DNA of 64,000 bases, taken from the NCBI RefSeq assembly GCF_002205675.1, contig NZ_NISK01000005.1, forward strand, positions 94,849 to 158,848, written 5' to 3'. The notes below the pieces were generated by a model. It ran no database searches. It worked only from the letters and a program-made list of their open reading frames with translations, and had not been told where the DNA came from. This document shows positions 55,682-63,936 of this stretch, piece by piece. A program made the translations under genes and the position numbers. This DNA comes from Sphingopyxis bauzanensis. GTDB lineage: Bacteria; Pseudomonadota; Alphaproteobacteria; Sphingomonadales; Sphingomonadaceae. The first letter of the stretch is position 1; every line of letters begins with the position of its first letter.

Positions 55682-56851
55682 GTGAAGATTGCGGTCGTGG
55701 GCACTGGCTATGTCGGAATTTCCAACGCTGTCCTGCTTGCCCAGCGCAATCATGTGGTGGCGCTGGACGTCAATAAACGGAAGGTCGCGCAGATTAACGC
55801 CCGCGTATCGCCGATCGGCGATGCGGAGATCGAGGAGTATCTGGCGAACCGCAATTTGGACCTGGTCGCGACGGTCGACCGGGAGGCTGCCTATCGCGAC
55901 GCCGATTTCGTCCTCGTGGCGACTCCGACCGACTATGATCCCGAAACCAACTACTTTAACACCAGCACGGTGGAAGCGGTCATCGGTGACGCGCTGGCGA
56001 TGGCGCCGAATGCGCTGATCATCGTCAAATCGACGGTGCCGGTGGGCTTCACCGACCGGATCCGCGCCGAACGCGGCACCGACGCCGTGGTCTTTTCGCC
56101 CGAATTTCTGCGCGAAGGCCGTGCGTTATTCGACAATCTTCACCCGTCGCGGATCATCGTCGGCAATACGCATCCGCGCGCGATTGATTTCGCACGGCTG
56201 CTGCTCGACGCATCGCTCAAACCCGAAGCATCGATCCTGCAGACGGGAAACATCGAAGCCGAAGCAATCAAGCTATTCGCGAATACCTACCTCGCGATGC
56301 GGGTCGCTTTTTTCAACGAACTCGATACCTATGCCGCCGCGCATGGGGCCGCTTCCCGGCAGATTATCGAGGGTGTCTGCCTAGATCCGCGGATCGGGAT
56401 GTTCTATAACAATCCGTCCTTCGGTTATGGTGGCTATTGCCTTCCTAAAGATACCAAGCAGATGCTGGCGAACTACAAGGATGTGCCGCAAAATCTGATC
56501 CAGGCGATCGTGTCATCGAACACGACCCGCAAGGATTTTGTCGCGTCCGAGGTGCTGAAGCGTAATCCCCGCGTTGTCGGTATCCACCGTCTGGCGATGA
56601 AGGCCGGATCGGACAATTTTCGCGCAAGCAGCATTCTTGGCGTGATGAAACGCCTCAAGGCGAAAGGGGTGGAGGTCATCGTCTACGAGCCCCTCATCGA
56701 AGAATCTGCGCTGTTCAATTCGCGCATCGTCCACGATTTGGATGCTTTCAATCAAGAAGCCGACGTCATCATCGCCAATCGCGTCACGCCCGAATTGTCC
56801 GATGTTGCCGACAAGGTTTACAGCCGGGATCTGTTCGGCGTCGATTCTTGA
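55682..56851 (+). CDS. ugd: UDP-glucose 6-dehydrogenase (short, E. coli Ugd-like)
   Basis: This 389-residue NAD-dependent enzyme has the Rossmann motif [17 protein letters not shown], the [11 protein letters not shown] stretch and catalytic Cys253 in [12 protein letters not shown]. The last motif and the length match the short Ugd type and not WecC/WbpA. It makes UDP-glucuronic acid for the polymer or its modification. The frame is open to 55595, but homology starts at GTG 55682; TTG 55637 is a less likely start. It is 63 nt upstream of the amino acid ligase gene, so it may share that promoter. Confidence 0.9.
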   Translation: MKIAVVGTGYVGISNAVLLAQRNHVVALDVNKRKVAQINARVSPIGDAEIEEYLANRNLDLVATVDREAAYRDADFVLVATPTDYDPETNYFNTSTVEAVIGDALAMAPNALIIVKSTVPVGFTDRIRAERGTDAVVFSPEFLREGRALFDNLHPSRIIVGNTHPRAIDFARLLLDASLKPEASILQTGNIEAEAIKLFANTYLAMRVAFFNELDTYAAAHGAASRQIIEGVCLDPRIGMFYNNPSFGYGGYCLPKDTKQMLANYKDVPQNLIQAIVSSNTTRKDFVASEVLKRNPRVVGIHRLAMKAGSDNFRASSILGVMKRLKAKGVEVIVYEPLIEESALFNSRIVHDLDAFNQEADVIIANRVTPELSDVADKVYSRDLFGVDS

Positions 56852-56914
56852 ATCAAGACACCTTGTCGGCGGCCAGAGCCAAGATCGTCGCGCGGGTGTA
56901 AGGGGTTAGTTCTG

Positions 56915-58138
56915 GTGCAGAAGGTTCATATCGCGCTGACCGAAGCCGTGCCGCCTCCGCTTCACGGCGACGTGCAGTCCAAACTCGCTTTTCTGGACAA
57001 TCGGCTGAGCAGCGCGCTGCTCAATGCAGCCGGCACGGCAATCGATGCGGTTGCTTCCCAAGCGCTTTCCTCGGACGAACGCGACGCGCTCGAAGCCAAG
57101 GCGCAGGCACTTGTGACATCGATGTGCGATGACGCATTCATTCCGGATATCCGGACCCTGTCGGAACGCCGCGGCGCGATGCGCTTTTCCGACGATCCGA
57201 TGCCCGACCTTCTTGCACGCCGCGAAGTGGTGCAAGAGGGGGAGGGGTTTTTCGCGATCGGTCCGTTGCTGACCGGCGTTATGGACTATCTCGAAGTGCG
57301 ATTGACCGGCATTGCCAAGGAACAAGGCGCCGCTCCTTATCGCTTTCCCGCGCTCATCTCCTCTTCGTATCTCGAAAAAGTCCAGTATTTCAAAAACTTT
57401 CCGCACAGCCTGGCGTTTGTCAGCCATTTGAATGCGAATGTCGAAGATATCGACCGCTTCGCCCGCGAAGCGCATTGTTGCGGCCCGATCATCAAGGTTG
57501 ACCCCGCGGTGATGGCGGCACCAAAAGCGATGCTGTCGCCGACGATATGTCATCATCTCTATCACATGCTGGAGGGCACACGTATCGACGAGACGGGCTT
57601 CGTCGCGACGGCGTTCGGCCATTGTTTCCGGTATGAATCGCGCAACATGAACGCGCTCGAGCGCGTCTGGAACTTCACGATGCGCGAGCTGATTTTCGTC
57701 GGCGACGAAGATTTCGTCGAAGCTGGCATCAACCGCGCGCGCGAAGCGTTCGAGGAGGTGCTGGCGGACCTCGATCTGAGCTATGCCATCATGACCGCGA
57801 ACGACCCGTTTTTCGTCGGCACCTATCGCGATCAGGCCGCCTATCAGGCGGCGTTCGAGTTGAAATATGAGGTTCGCGCGCCGCTTCCCTATTCCGGCCA
57901 CTCCATCGCCATCGCGTCGCAGAACAGCCATCGCAACTTCTTCGGACGCACGCTCGCTATTCGTGATCATCATGGCGATCATGCGTGCACCGGATGTTTC
58001 GGGGTCGGCTATGAACGGCTTGCGCTCGCCTTCGTCGCGCAGCATGGGATCGACCGCGATCATTGGCCCGCGACCGTGCGCGACATTCTCTCTTCGCACG
58101 TTCCTCGCGGCGGTTTCAGTGAGCAGGAAAAAGCATGA
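56915..58138 (+). CDS. amino acid:[carrier protein] ligase, SerRS-like class II
   Basis: This 407-residue protein is a class II aminoacyl-tRNA-synthetase homologue without a tRNA-binding arm. Motif 2 is FRYESRNMNALERVWNFTMRE (read as FRYE at 238-241 and Arg250 onward), and motif 3 is CFGVGYERLALAF at 361-373. Zinc ligands expected from atypical archaeal-type SerRS and Bradyrhizobium carrier-protein ligases can be placed at Cys189 (HCCGP), Glu241 and Cys361. Those enzymes activate Gly or Ala with ATP and load it on a phosphopantetheine carrier. A carrier gene follows at once with an ATGA overlap. Start is GTG with AAGGGG 9 nt ahead. The N-terminal ~80 residues appear extra. Confidence 0.87.
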   Translation: MQKVHIALTEAVPPPLHGDVQSKLAFLDNRLSSALLNAAGTAIDAVASQALSSDERDALEAKAQALVTSMCDDAFIPDIRTLSERRGAMRFSDDPMPDLLARREVVQEGEGFFAIGPLLTGVMDYLEVRLTGIAKEQGAAPYRFPALISSSYLEKVQYFKNFPHSLAFVSHLNANVEDIDRFAREAHCCGPIIKVDPAVMAAPKAMLSPTICHHLYHMLEGTRIDETGFVATAFGHCFRYESRNMNALERVWNFTMRELIFVGDEDFVEAGINRAREAFEEVLADLDLSYAIMTANDPFFVGTYRDQAAYQAAFELKYEVRAPLPYSGHSIAIASQNSHRNFFGRTLAIRDHHGDHACTGCFGVGYERLALAFVAQHGIDRDHWPATVRDILSSHVPRGGFSEQEKA

Positions 58139-58377
58139 ACGACATGGCGATCTGGGATCAACTGACCGCGGTGCTGCGGACACAGTTCAAAGATGGAGCG
58201 CTGCCGGTGACGGTCGAGACGACCGCTTCCGACGTTCCCGGATGGGATAGCCTTGCGCACATCCGGTTCATTCTCGCCGTCGAAAAGGGGTTCGGGATCA
58301 AGTTTCGGACGGCCGAGATTTCGTCGTTCGACAATCTAGGCGATCTTGCGGCGATGATTGCGCAGAAGCTGCAATGA
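58135..58377 (+). CDS. acyl/aminoacyl carrier protein
   Basis: This 80-residue protein is a four-helix carrier. Ser39 in VPGWDSLAHIRF is the phosphopantetheine site (DSL motif), and FGIKFRTAEISSFDNLGDLA is the helix II-III region. The overlap with the upstream ligase (ATGA) strongly suggests it is that enzyme's substrate and holds the activated amino acid as a thioester, the place DltC has in D-alanylation. It is not the housekeeping AcpP, which has a different sequence around the Ser. Confidence 0.92.
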   Translation: MNDMAIWDQLTAVLRTQFKDGALPVTVETTASDVPGWDSLAHIRFILAVEKGFGIKFRTAEISSFDNLGDLAAMIAQKLQ

Positions 58378-58952
58378 CCTACGGCCTGGTCGGGGCGGCG
58401 ACCATCGGAACGGACGCTCGGCTGGCTGTGGCCAGCCTCGCGCATGAGGCGCTCGCGCCCTATTATAACCGGCTTTCCATTCCGGAGGACAGGCTTCGCG
58501 CTATTCTTGCCGACGAGGCATGCGATCCGGCCACTGAACTCGGGGCAGGGCAGGCGATGATGGTCAATGGGCGCGTTGCCGCGTTGATCGTCGGCTATCC
58601 AGCGGACGAGATGCGGGCGCGGCAGCAGGCCAGCCTGTTCCATCTGCTGCGGGCCGAGGTCGAGGAGAGCGAAGCCATTCTGGTCGCGGCCGGCGCACAG
58701 GCTGCAGATGTAACACCAATCCCATCCGATGCCTTCTATCTGGCGCGGATCGCGGTCACCCCCGTATACAGAGGAACGGGACTGGCGGAAACGCTTCTGT
58801 CATCGATCGGAGCGGATCAGCCGTTATCGATGCCGATCGGGCTGCATGTTCATCGCGACAATGAACGCGCGATACGTTTCTATCTGCGCGGGGGCTTCGT
58901 TCGTGCCGACGATGCGGATTTACCGTTCAGATCCTTTGTCCTGCGACGCTGA
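58374..58952 (+). CDS. GNAT N-acetyltransferase
   Basis: This 192-residue protein is a GNAT enzyme. The acetyl-CoA loop is ARIAVTPVYRGTGLAETLL (RGTGLA, near 120-138), and the end LHVHRDNERAIRFYLRGGFV is the beta5-alpha4 region seen in most members. It overlaps the carrier gene by ATGA and lies 9 nt before the MBOAT gene. A GNAT has no equivalent in the Gram-positive dlt operon. It could acetylate the amine of the carrier-bound amino acid, giving an N-acetyl-aminoacyl group; it could also be an acceptor-sugar acetylase. Confidence 0.83.
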   Translation: MTYGLVGAATIGTDARLAVASLAHEALAPYYNRLSIPEDRLRAILADEACDPATELGAGQAMMVNGRVAALIVGYPADEMRARQQASLFHLLRAEVEESEAILVAAGAQAADVTPIPSDAFYLARIAVTPVYRGTGLAETLLSSIGADQPLSMPIGLHVHRDNERAIRFYLRGGFVRADDADLPFRSFVLRR

Positions 58953-58961
58953 GCACGGCCG

Positions 58962-60137
58962 TTGCTGATCCAGCTCAACCTCAATTTTTGGCTCGCGGCG
59001 GCCGTTGTCTTTGTCGCGATCCGGTTGCCATTGATGCGGACCGGAACCTGGTACGGTCTGCTGAATCTGGCAGGCCTTGCCATTATCCTGGGATGGCGAG
59101 TTGCGGCATCGGTGTCGGTCCTGTCGGTGCTGCTCTGGTTCGCGGCCTGGGCAGTCGAGCGCCTGCCCGAACGCGTCGGCGCTATCGCATTTGCCACGAC
59201 GCTCGCTGGGCTGATCCTGTTGCTCGCGCTGCACAAGCTGCTGTTCGAGCTGGGTATCGGGGGAAGCCTCGCCGGTCCGACTCTCGCCGCCGCGAGGGGA
59301 TTGGAGTTGATCGCCTATTCTTATTTTGCCCTTCGTGCATTGGATATGCTGAACGCCGTCCGCGGCGGCATGCGCCTGATCGACCCGCTGGCCCTGTCGG
59401 GCTTTCTCGCGCCATTCTTCATGATGCCGGCCGGCCCGATCAATGCTTATGCGCCGCATGTAGCCTTCGGGGGTGGCGATGCGCCCAAGGCGCCTTCAAC
59501 AGGCGAGTTCGCACGCGGCGTGGAAACCATCGTCGCCGGCCTGTTCATGAAGTTCGTGTTGGCCGAATTGTTGCGCCTTTGGGTCGTGGGAGCGAACGGC
59601 GACTGGCCGACGGGCACGCTGGCGAGCAGCGCGGTGACCTTCGTTTATATTTTCCTCGACTTCGCGGGTTACTCGGCCGTTGCTCTCGGTATCGGCCGCT
59701 TGATCGGCGTGCCGACCCCCCGCAATTTTCGTTGGCCGTTCTTGGCGACCAGCCTCACCGATTTTTGGACGCGATGGCACATCTCGCTGGGTGACTGGCT
59801 GAAACGTAATCTCTATTTCCCGATTCAGTTGGCGTTGATGCGCCGGACTGGGGGCGCGTTTCCGGTCGCGACGGCGACCGCGGGGCTGGTATGTGCCTTC
59901 ACTTTCGCTGGTGTCTGGCATCGGTTTACCCTAGACTTTCTGGTATGGGGAATACTGTTCGGCATCCTGTTGTCGATCGAGAAGGTCGTGCAGGACCAGT
60001 TCTGGCGACCCTTCTGTCAGCGGCATCCCCGCGTCGTCGTCGCCGCACGCTGGCTGGGTCCGGTTTATGTGACTTTCACCGTGATCGCGATGCTGCACCT
60101 CACCGCGATGACTCAAATGGTGGGGAATGATCGATGA
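58962..60137 (+). CDS. MBOAT family membrane acyltransferase (DltB/AlgI-like)
   Basis: This 391-residue protein has about 10 membrane spans and the two MBOAT histidines: His273 in FWTRWHISLGDWLKRNLYFP and the catalytic His320 in FTFAGVWHRFTLDFLVWG. MBOATs such as DltB and AlgI pass an acyl group across the membrane to an extracellular acceptor. Here the donor is most likely the loaded carrier protein. It starts with TTG 58962 and its stop overlaps the ATG of a 36-codon gene. AlgI-like acetylation systems do not have their own carrier protein, so DltB is the closer analogue in logic. Confidence 0.9.
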   Translation: MLIQLNLNFWLAAAVVFVAIRLPLMRTGTWYGLLNLAGLAIILGWRVAASVSVLSVLLWFAAWAVERLPERVGAIAFATTLAGLILLLALHKLLFELGIGGSLAGPTLAAARGLELIAYSYFALRALDMLNAVRGGMRLIDPLALSGFLAPFFMMPAGPINAYAPHVAFGGGDAPKAPSTGEFARGVETIVAGLFMKFVLAELLRLWVVGANGDWPTGTLASSAVTFVYIFLDFAGYSAVALGIGRLIGVPTPRNFRWPFLATSLTDFWTRWHISLGDWLKRNLYFPIQLALMRRTGGAFPVATATAGLVCAFTFAGVWHRFTLDFLVWGILFGILLSIEKVVQDQFWRPFCQRHPRVVVAARWLGPVYVTFTVIAMLHLTAMTQMVGNDR

Positions 60138-60244
60138 GGATTCTTGTCGTTCTTGCTCGCTCGCTCGCCTGCCTTGCGATGCTCGCGGCTGTGGTGGTCA
60201 TGACGCAGTCGGATACCGGCGCTTTCGTTTACGGAGGGTTTTGA
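60134..60244 (+). CDS. 36-residue DltX-like membrane microprotein
   Basis: The product starts MRILVVLARSLACLAMLAAV and ends TGAFVYGGF. It has one hydrophobic helix (about 3-23) and a short periplasmic tail whose last six residues are F-V-Y-G-G-F. Gram-positive DltX proteins are about 50 residues with one span and end in an FxYxxF motif (for example FIYFQF), whose Tyr is reported to take part in acyl transfer with DltB. The match is position for position (F31, Y33, F36). The start overlaps the MBOAT stop (ATGA) and the stop lies 4 nt before the SGNH gene, just where dltX-type genes would be. Confidence 0.82.
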   Translation: MRILVVLARSLACLAMLAAVVVMTQSDTGAFVYGGF

Positions 60245-60248
60245 CGCC

Positions 60249-61334
60249 ATGGCCGGTTTGCGCGAGGCGGCGAAAGCATCGGCCATGTTGATCGCATTGC
60301 TGCTGATTGTCGCCGCATTCTCGCAACTGCTGCGTACGGCGCTCTGGCCCGAGCTTCGCGACAGCTATCGGCACAGCTTCAGCTGGACGCCCGGATCGCA
60401 TTTCGGCGGAGCGATGGTCGCGCTGCGTACCGACGCGCGCGGCGCTTGCGTCATCCTGGGCAATTCGGCGGCGCGCGAGGCTCTGGACCCATTGATTCTG
60501 TCGTCGGTCGATCCTAAGCTGATGTTCCTGAATGCCGCGACGACGGGCGGCAATAATATGGTGTTCGAACTGCAGGCGCGGCTGCTTGCCGCGCATGGGG
60601 TTCGTCCGCGCTGCACCATATTGGCGATGAACAGCTGGAACATGTTCTCGAACGGCCCGCCCCAGATCGTGACGGACGATTATCTGGCGCTGCTCGGCTG
60701 GGACGATCTAGCCGCGCTGTCCTATTCGCCCTTTTTGACTCGCGAAGGGCCGCGCGTTGCGGCGGGGCTGGTCCTCCCACTGAAACCGCAGGGGAAGCAG
60801 ATCAACCGGGTATTGCGGCAGCATATTTGGGCATGGAGGGTCGCTGGCGGAGAGGCGCTTCCCTTGTCGCGCTTGGCCTATTTCGCGGGCGAACTCGACT
60901 CTCCGCAGCCGTATCTCTACGCCGGAAAGACCGACATATTGGCGACGCAGCGCGCCGCGCTGGTCGCGCGCAACCGCGAATATTACGATCCGGCCCGCTA
61001 TGGCGGACGAAAGGAAAAGGAGAGCCTCGCTGCGACGCTGAACACTTTGTCGCGGGTGAGCGACGATACGACGATCGTCATTCTGCCGCAGTCGCCGATC
61101 CTCGAACGGGCGTCGCGCGTTGCCGATCCCTCTTTTCGCGCGGCGATCGCGCCTTACCGGTCAAGGATCCGGCTCATCGATTGTTCGGCGGTCAACTCAT
61201 CCATCTATTTCCACGATGAGGGCCATCTCAACGCGCGGGGCCGCTTAGCCTTGTCGAAAGCGCTGGCGACAGCGCTCGTTCATGGCGATGACCCGTCCGC
61301 CTCGGAATGTGTCGCGTTGTATCCGGGAGGCTAG
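60249..61334 (+). CDS. SGNH/DltD-like membrane-anchored protein
   Basis: This 361-residue protein has one N-terminal membrane anchor (residues 10-28) and a periplasmic SGNH-hydrolase-like domain. Block I is VILGNSAAREALDP with Ser73, Asn102 lies in TTGGNNMV, and the last block is HDEGHLNARGR with Asp323 and His326. DltD and AlgX/AlgJ-type proteins have this fold and deliver acyl groups from the MBOAT to the final polymer. It is last in the operon, and a 118-nt gap then leads to an IS110-type transposase. The acceptor is inferred to be the exported polysaccharide. Confidence 0.84.
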   Translation: MAGLREAAKASAMLIALLLIVAAFSQLLRTALWPELRDSYRHSFSWTPGSHFGGAMVALRTDARGACVILGNSAAREALDPLILSSVDPKLMFLNAATTGGNNMVFELQARLLAAHGVRPRCTILAMNSWNMFSNGPPQIVTDDYLALLGWDDLAALSYSPFLTREGPRVAAGLVLPLKPQGKQINRVLRQHIWAWRVAGGEALPLSRLAYFAGELDSPQPYLYAGKTDILATQRAALVARNREYYDPARYGGRKEKESLAATLNTLSRVSDDTTIVILPQSPILERASRVADPSFRAAIAPYRSRIRLIDCSAVNSSIYFHDEGHLNARGRLALSKALATALVHGDDPSASECVALYPGG

Positions 61335-61452
61335 CTACTAGCTTACCCGATAACCATCTGTGGACCTCGGGTAATCGCGGCGCCGAGTCGGATTGTCGAT
61401 AGTGTTGCGATCTGGGCGCTTTGCCCGGTGGTAAGCAACACTGGAGGATTCG

Positions 61453-62484
61453 ATGCCGCATTCTGTAGGATTGGACGTTTCGCAGAAGACTACTGCAATA
61501 TGCGTGGTTGATGCTGAAGGCACGCGCATCTGGAGAGGCGACTGCCCCACGCACCCCAAGCAGATCTCTACGCTGGTTTCCAAGCACGCTGGATCTGATG
61601 CAAAGGTTGGAGTGGAGACCGGTGCAATGACGCCCTGGCTGGTGCATGGCTTGCGAGCTTCAGGCCTCCAAGTCGATTGTCTCGATGCGCGCCGTGTGAA
61701 GTCAGCGCTGCAGATGCGATTGAACAAGACGGACCACAACGATGCAGAAGGCCTAGCGCAGGTAGTGCGAACGGGCTGGTATCGGGCGGTGCACGTCAAG
61801 TCGCTTGAAGCTCATCAGGCGCGATCGCTTCTTGGAGCCAGAGCTCAGCTGGTGGGTATGCGAACGCGGCTTGCCAACATGATACGAGGTGTTCTGAAGA
61901 CCTTCGGCATCTTGCCCGGGAGTGAGCGAGGTATGCGGTTCGATCGACGCGTTGAGCATGCCATGGAAAATTCGCCCGAAGTGGCTGCGATAGTGCAACC
62001 GCTGCTGGTGTCATGGAGACATTTGCGTGAGCAGATTGCCGGTTTCGACGTCGCCATCCAGCGCCGCGTCAAGGCTGACCCGACCTGCCGGCTGCTGATG
62101 AGCGTTCCGGGCATTGGGGCACTATCGGCGCTCGCATTCGTCAGCACCATCGAGGACCCGGCACGGTTCTCGCGTTCTCGAGCTGTCGGTGCTCACCTCG
62201 GTCTGACGCCCAGACGCTACCAGTCGGGAGAGATCGATCGAAGCGGGCGGATCTCCCGCTGCGGCGATGCCTTGGCGCGAACGCTCATGTATGAGGCAGC
62301 GGTCGTGATCTTGCACAGGGTCAAGCGCTCGTTGCCTTTGAAGGACTGGGCACTGGCGATCGCCGAGCGCTCGGGGCCGGGCAAGGCGCGTATAGCTCTC
62401 GCACGCAAGCTATCGGTGATCCTGCACAGCATATGGCGATCGGGCGAGCCGTTCCGCTGGGAGCCTGAGACCGCCGCGCAATAG
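61453..62484 (+). CDS. IS110-family transposase
   Basis: This 343-residue protein has the N-terminal DEDD RuvC-like domain (SVGLDVSQKTTAICVVDAEG, VGVETGAM, NKTDHNDAEGLAQ) and the C-terminal Transposase_20 domain (LLMSVPGIGALSALAFVSTI, then GAHLGLTPRRYQSGEIDRSG with the conserved Ser region). It appears intact. IS110 elements carry a recombinase with bridge RNA encoded in the non-coding ends, here probably 61335-61452 or just after 62484. No terminal inverted repeats are evident, as usual for IS110. A GGAGG site precedes the ATG. Confidence 0.92.
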   Translation: MPHSVGLDVSQKTTAICVVDAEGTRIWRGDCPTHPKQISTLVSKHAGSDAKVGVETGAMTPWLVHGLRASGLQVDCLDARRVKSALQMRLNKTDHNDAEGLAQVVRTGWYRAVHVKSLEAHQARSLLGARAQLVGMRTRLANMIRGVLKTFGILPGSERGMRFDRRVEHAMENSPEVAAIVQPLLVSWRHLREQIAGFDVAIQRRVKADPTCRLLMSVPGIGALSALAFVSTIEDPARFSRSRAVGAHLGLTPRRYQSGEIDRSGRISRCGDALARTLMYEAAVVILHRVKRSLPLKDWALAIAERSGPGKARIALARKLSVILHSIWRSGEPFRWEPETAAQ

Positions 62485-62965
62485 TTTATCAGATCATCCC
62501 CCAGGCGGATGAACTTGTCGCCTCGGGCGAGGTGCGGGTGACTGCGCTTTAGGGGCCATGGGCACGTCACTGTGACGCAAGCCCGTTGTGGACCTTGCAG
62601 CACTCGCGCTTTTCCAACCGGACCAGATGTTGCGGCGGTATTTGCCGACCGCGGAGAGAACCATGACCCGGAAAGCGACGAAGAAGCAGGCTTGACGAGG
62701 GAGGCGCGATTAGAGAACGCCCCAAAAGACGCAAGCAGTTTTTGGAGGTAGTTCACGTAGTCGGATGCTGCCATCTGTCCGGCCTCTGATGCAGCATCGG
62801 AGGCTGCGGGCCCGTATGGGAGTTCGCGGACCGGAACCACATCACTCACAGCGTGCTCGCGGCACGGTGGTTAGCCCTGGTTCTTCCGGCCCCGTCTCGC
62901 CGACTGTTGTGCCATACTCTCCTTCGACCGACTACGCCTTCCGGCGACCTCTGGTCCGCCTTGGC
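62485..62965. other. 481-nt non-coding IS-derived stretch with a possible 3' gene remnant
   Basis: The first part is probably the right end of the IS110-type element. Frame 62488-62552 reads YQIIPQADELVASGEVRVTAL and then stops; it looks protein-like and may be the 3' remnant of a gene cut by an insertion. From about 62870 on the sequence is likely the non-coding end of the broken IS110/IS1111-type copy. Nothing else can be supported. Confidence 0.4.
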
Positions 62966-63634
62966 TTACGCCGCGGCTGCGACCGGAGCTCTGTAATCCT
63001 CTTCCTTCACAAGCACGGCCCAGATGATCCGCGCTGTCTTGTTGGCAAGGGCAACCGTGACCAGCGTGCGCGGTTTCCTCGCCATCATCTGCTCTAGCCA
63101 TGAGCCCTTAGGCGCGCCTCGCTTGCTGGCCTGCAGGACCACCGCACTGCAACCTATGATGAGCAATCGCCGCAGTGTGCGCTCGCCCATTTTGGATATC
63201 GAGCCCAGCTTCTGCTTGCCGCCCGTCGACATCTGCCTTGGAGCCAGCCCTAGCCACGCCGCAAAGTCCCGTCCCTTGGTGAAGGTTTCTGCCGGCGGTG
63301 CCAGAGCCGCCAATGCGGTGGCCGTAATCGGTCCACCCCAGGGATCGTTATCAGCCGCCTGGCAACGGCATCCTCACGAGCCCGCCGCGTAATCTCCTTG
63401 TCGAGTTCGCCGATCTTCTCGTTCAGCTCCTCCAGCAGGTCGAGCATCGTGCGGAACATCGCCCTGGCTGCCTCGGGTAGCGACGAGCCCATCTCGTCCT
63501 CAAGCAGATCGCCGAGCATCGCGACGTGCGACGGGCCTTTGGGCGCTACCCAGCCATATTCGGTCAGATGGCCTCGGATGGCATTGATCAGCTGGGTACG
63601 TTGCCGCACCAGCAGGTCACGAGTCCGGAACACC
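62966..63634 (-). pseudogene. broken IS110/IS1111-type transposase
   Basis: Only the C-terminal two-thirds remain. The upstream piece (to 63633) starts within RTRDLLVRQRTQLINAIRGH and reaches RLITIPGVD. The downstream piece has LAALAPPAETFTKGRDFAAW, then LGLAPRQMSTGGKQ and GERTLRRLLIIG. They are joined by loss of one G near 63331-63337 (GTGGACC where GTGGGACC would restore IPGVGPITATAL). The DEDD domain is gone because an IS21-type end starts at 63635. It differs in sequence from the intact IS110-type copy next door. Confidence 0.82.
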
Positions 63635-63697
63635 TGTCAGTGGGCGTGTAATTCTCCGCAAAAGTGGGCTTTGAAAATTCCCTGATTGTTGGTCCTG

Positions 63698-63739
63698 GTT
63701 CCCCAAAGAGCCGGGGTTAACCCCGGCTCTTTGGGGAAC
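63698..63739. repeat. perfect 42-bp palindrome
   Basis: The 21-bp arms meet without a spacer around GGGGTTAACCCC (centre 63718/63719) and end in GTTCCCC and GGGGAAC. No U-tract follows. It could be a strong two-way transcription block that shields istA, or a transposition-complex site. Confidence 0.85.
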
Positions 63740-63783
63740 GCAAAAATTGGCGCGAGAAGGTCTCCCGACAGGAGGCGACGCCG

Positions 63784-63936
63784 ATGATCCGACTTGGAGA
63801 AGCCATGATGATATTGGAGCTGCACCGGCAGGGGCTGTCGGTAACTGCGATTGCCCGCCGCACAGGCCGCGATTGCGGATTCCGAGGTCATCGCGCGCAG
63901 TGTTCCGATTTGATCGTGCGCAGCATTCCGACGTGA
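63784..63936 (+). pseudogene. istA: istA 5' fragment (IS21-family transposase N-terminus)
   Basis: The frame starts MIRLGEAMMILELHRQGLSV and goes on TAIARRTGRD, the helix-turn-helix at the start of IS21 IstA transposases. After GRD, where RKTVRKY is usual, it runs into the 23-bp repeat array and stops at 63936 after 50 residues. The catalytic DDE part is missing here, so it cannot move DNA. Confidence 0.7.

Noticed and set aside
56915..58138. Housekeeping seryl-tRNA synthetase
   Set aside because: There is no N-terminal long coiled-coil tRNA-binding arm, and the cysteines fit the atypical zinc type found in carrier-protein ligases.
58962..61334. Alginate acetylation (AlgI/AlgX) system
   Set aside because: No alginate genes are present, and the operon begins with an amino acid ligase and carrier protein, which acetylation systems do not need; the DltX-like microprotein also points to Dlt logic.
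62217..62849. 210-codon minus-strand frame near the IS110-type element
   Set aside because: Mostly antisense to the transposase 3' end; no recognisable protein pattern.
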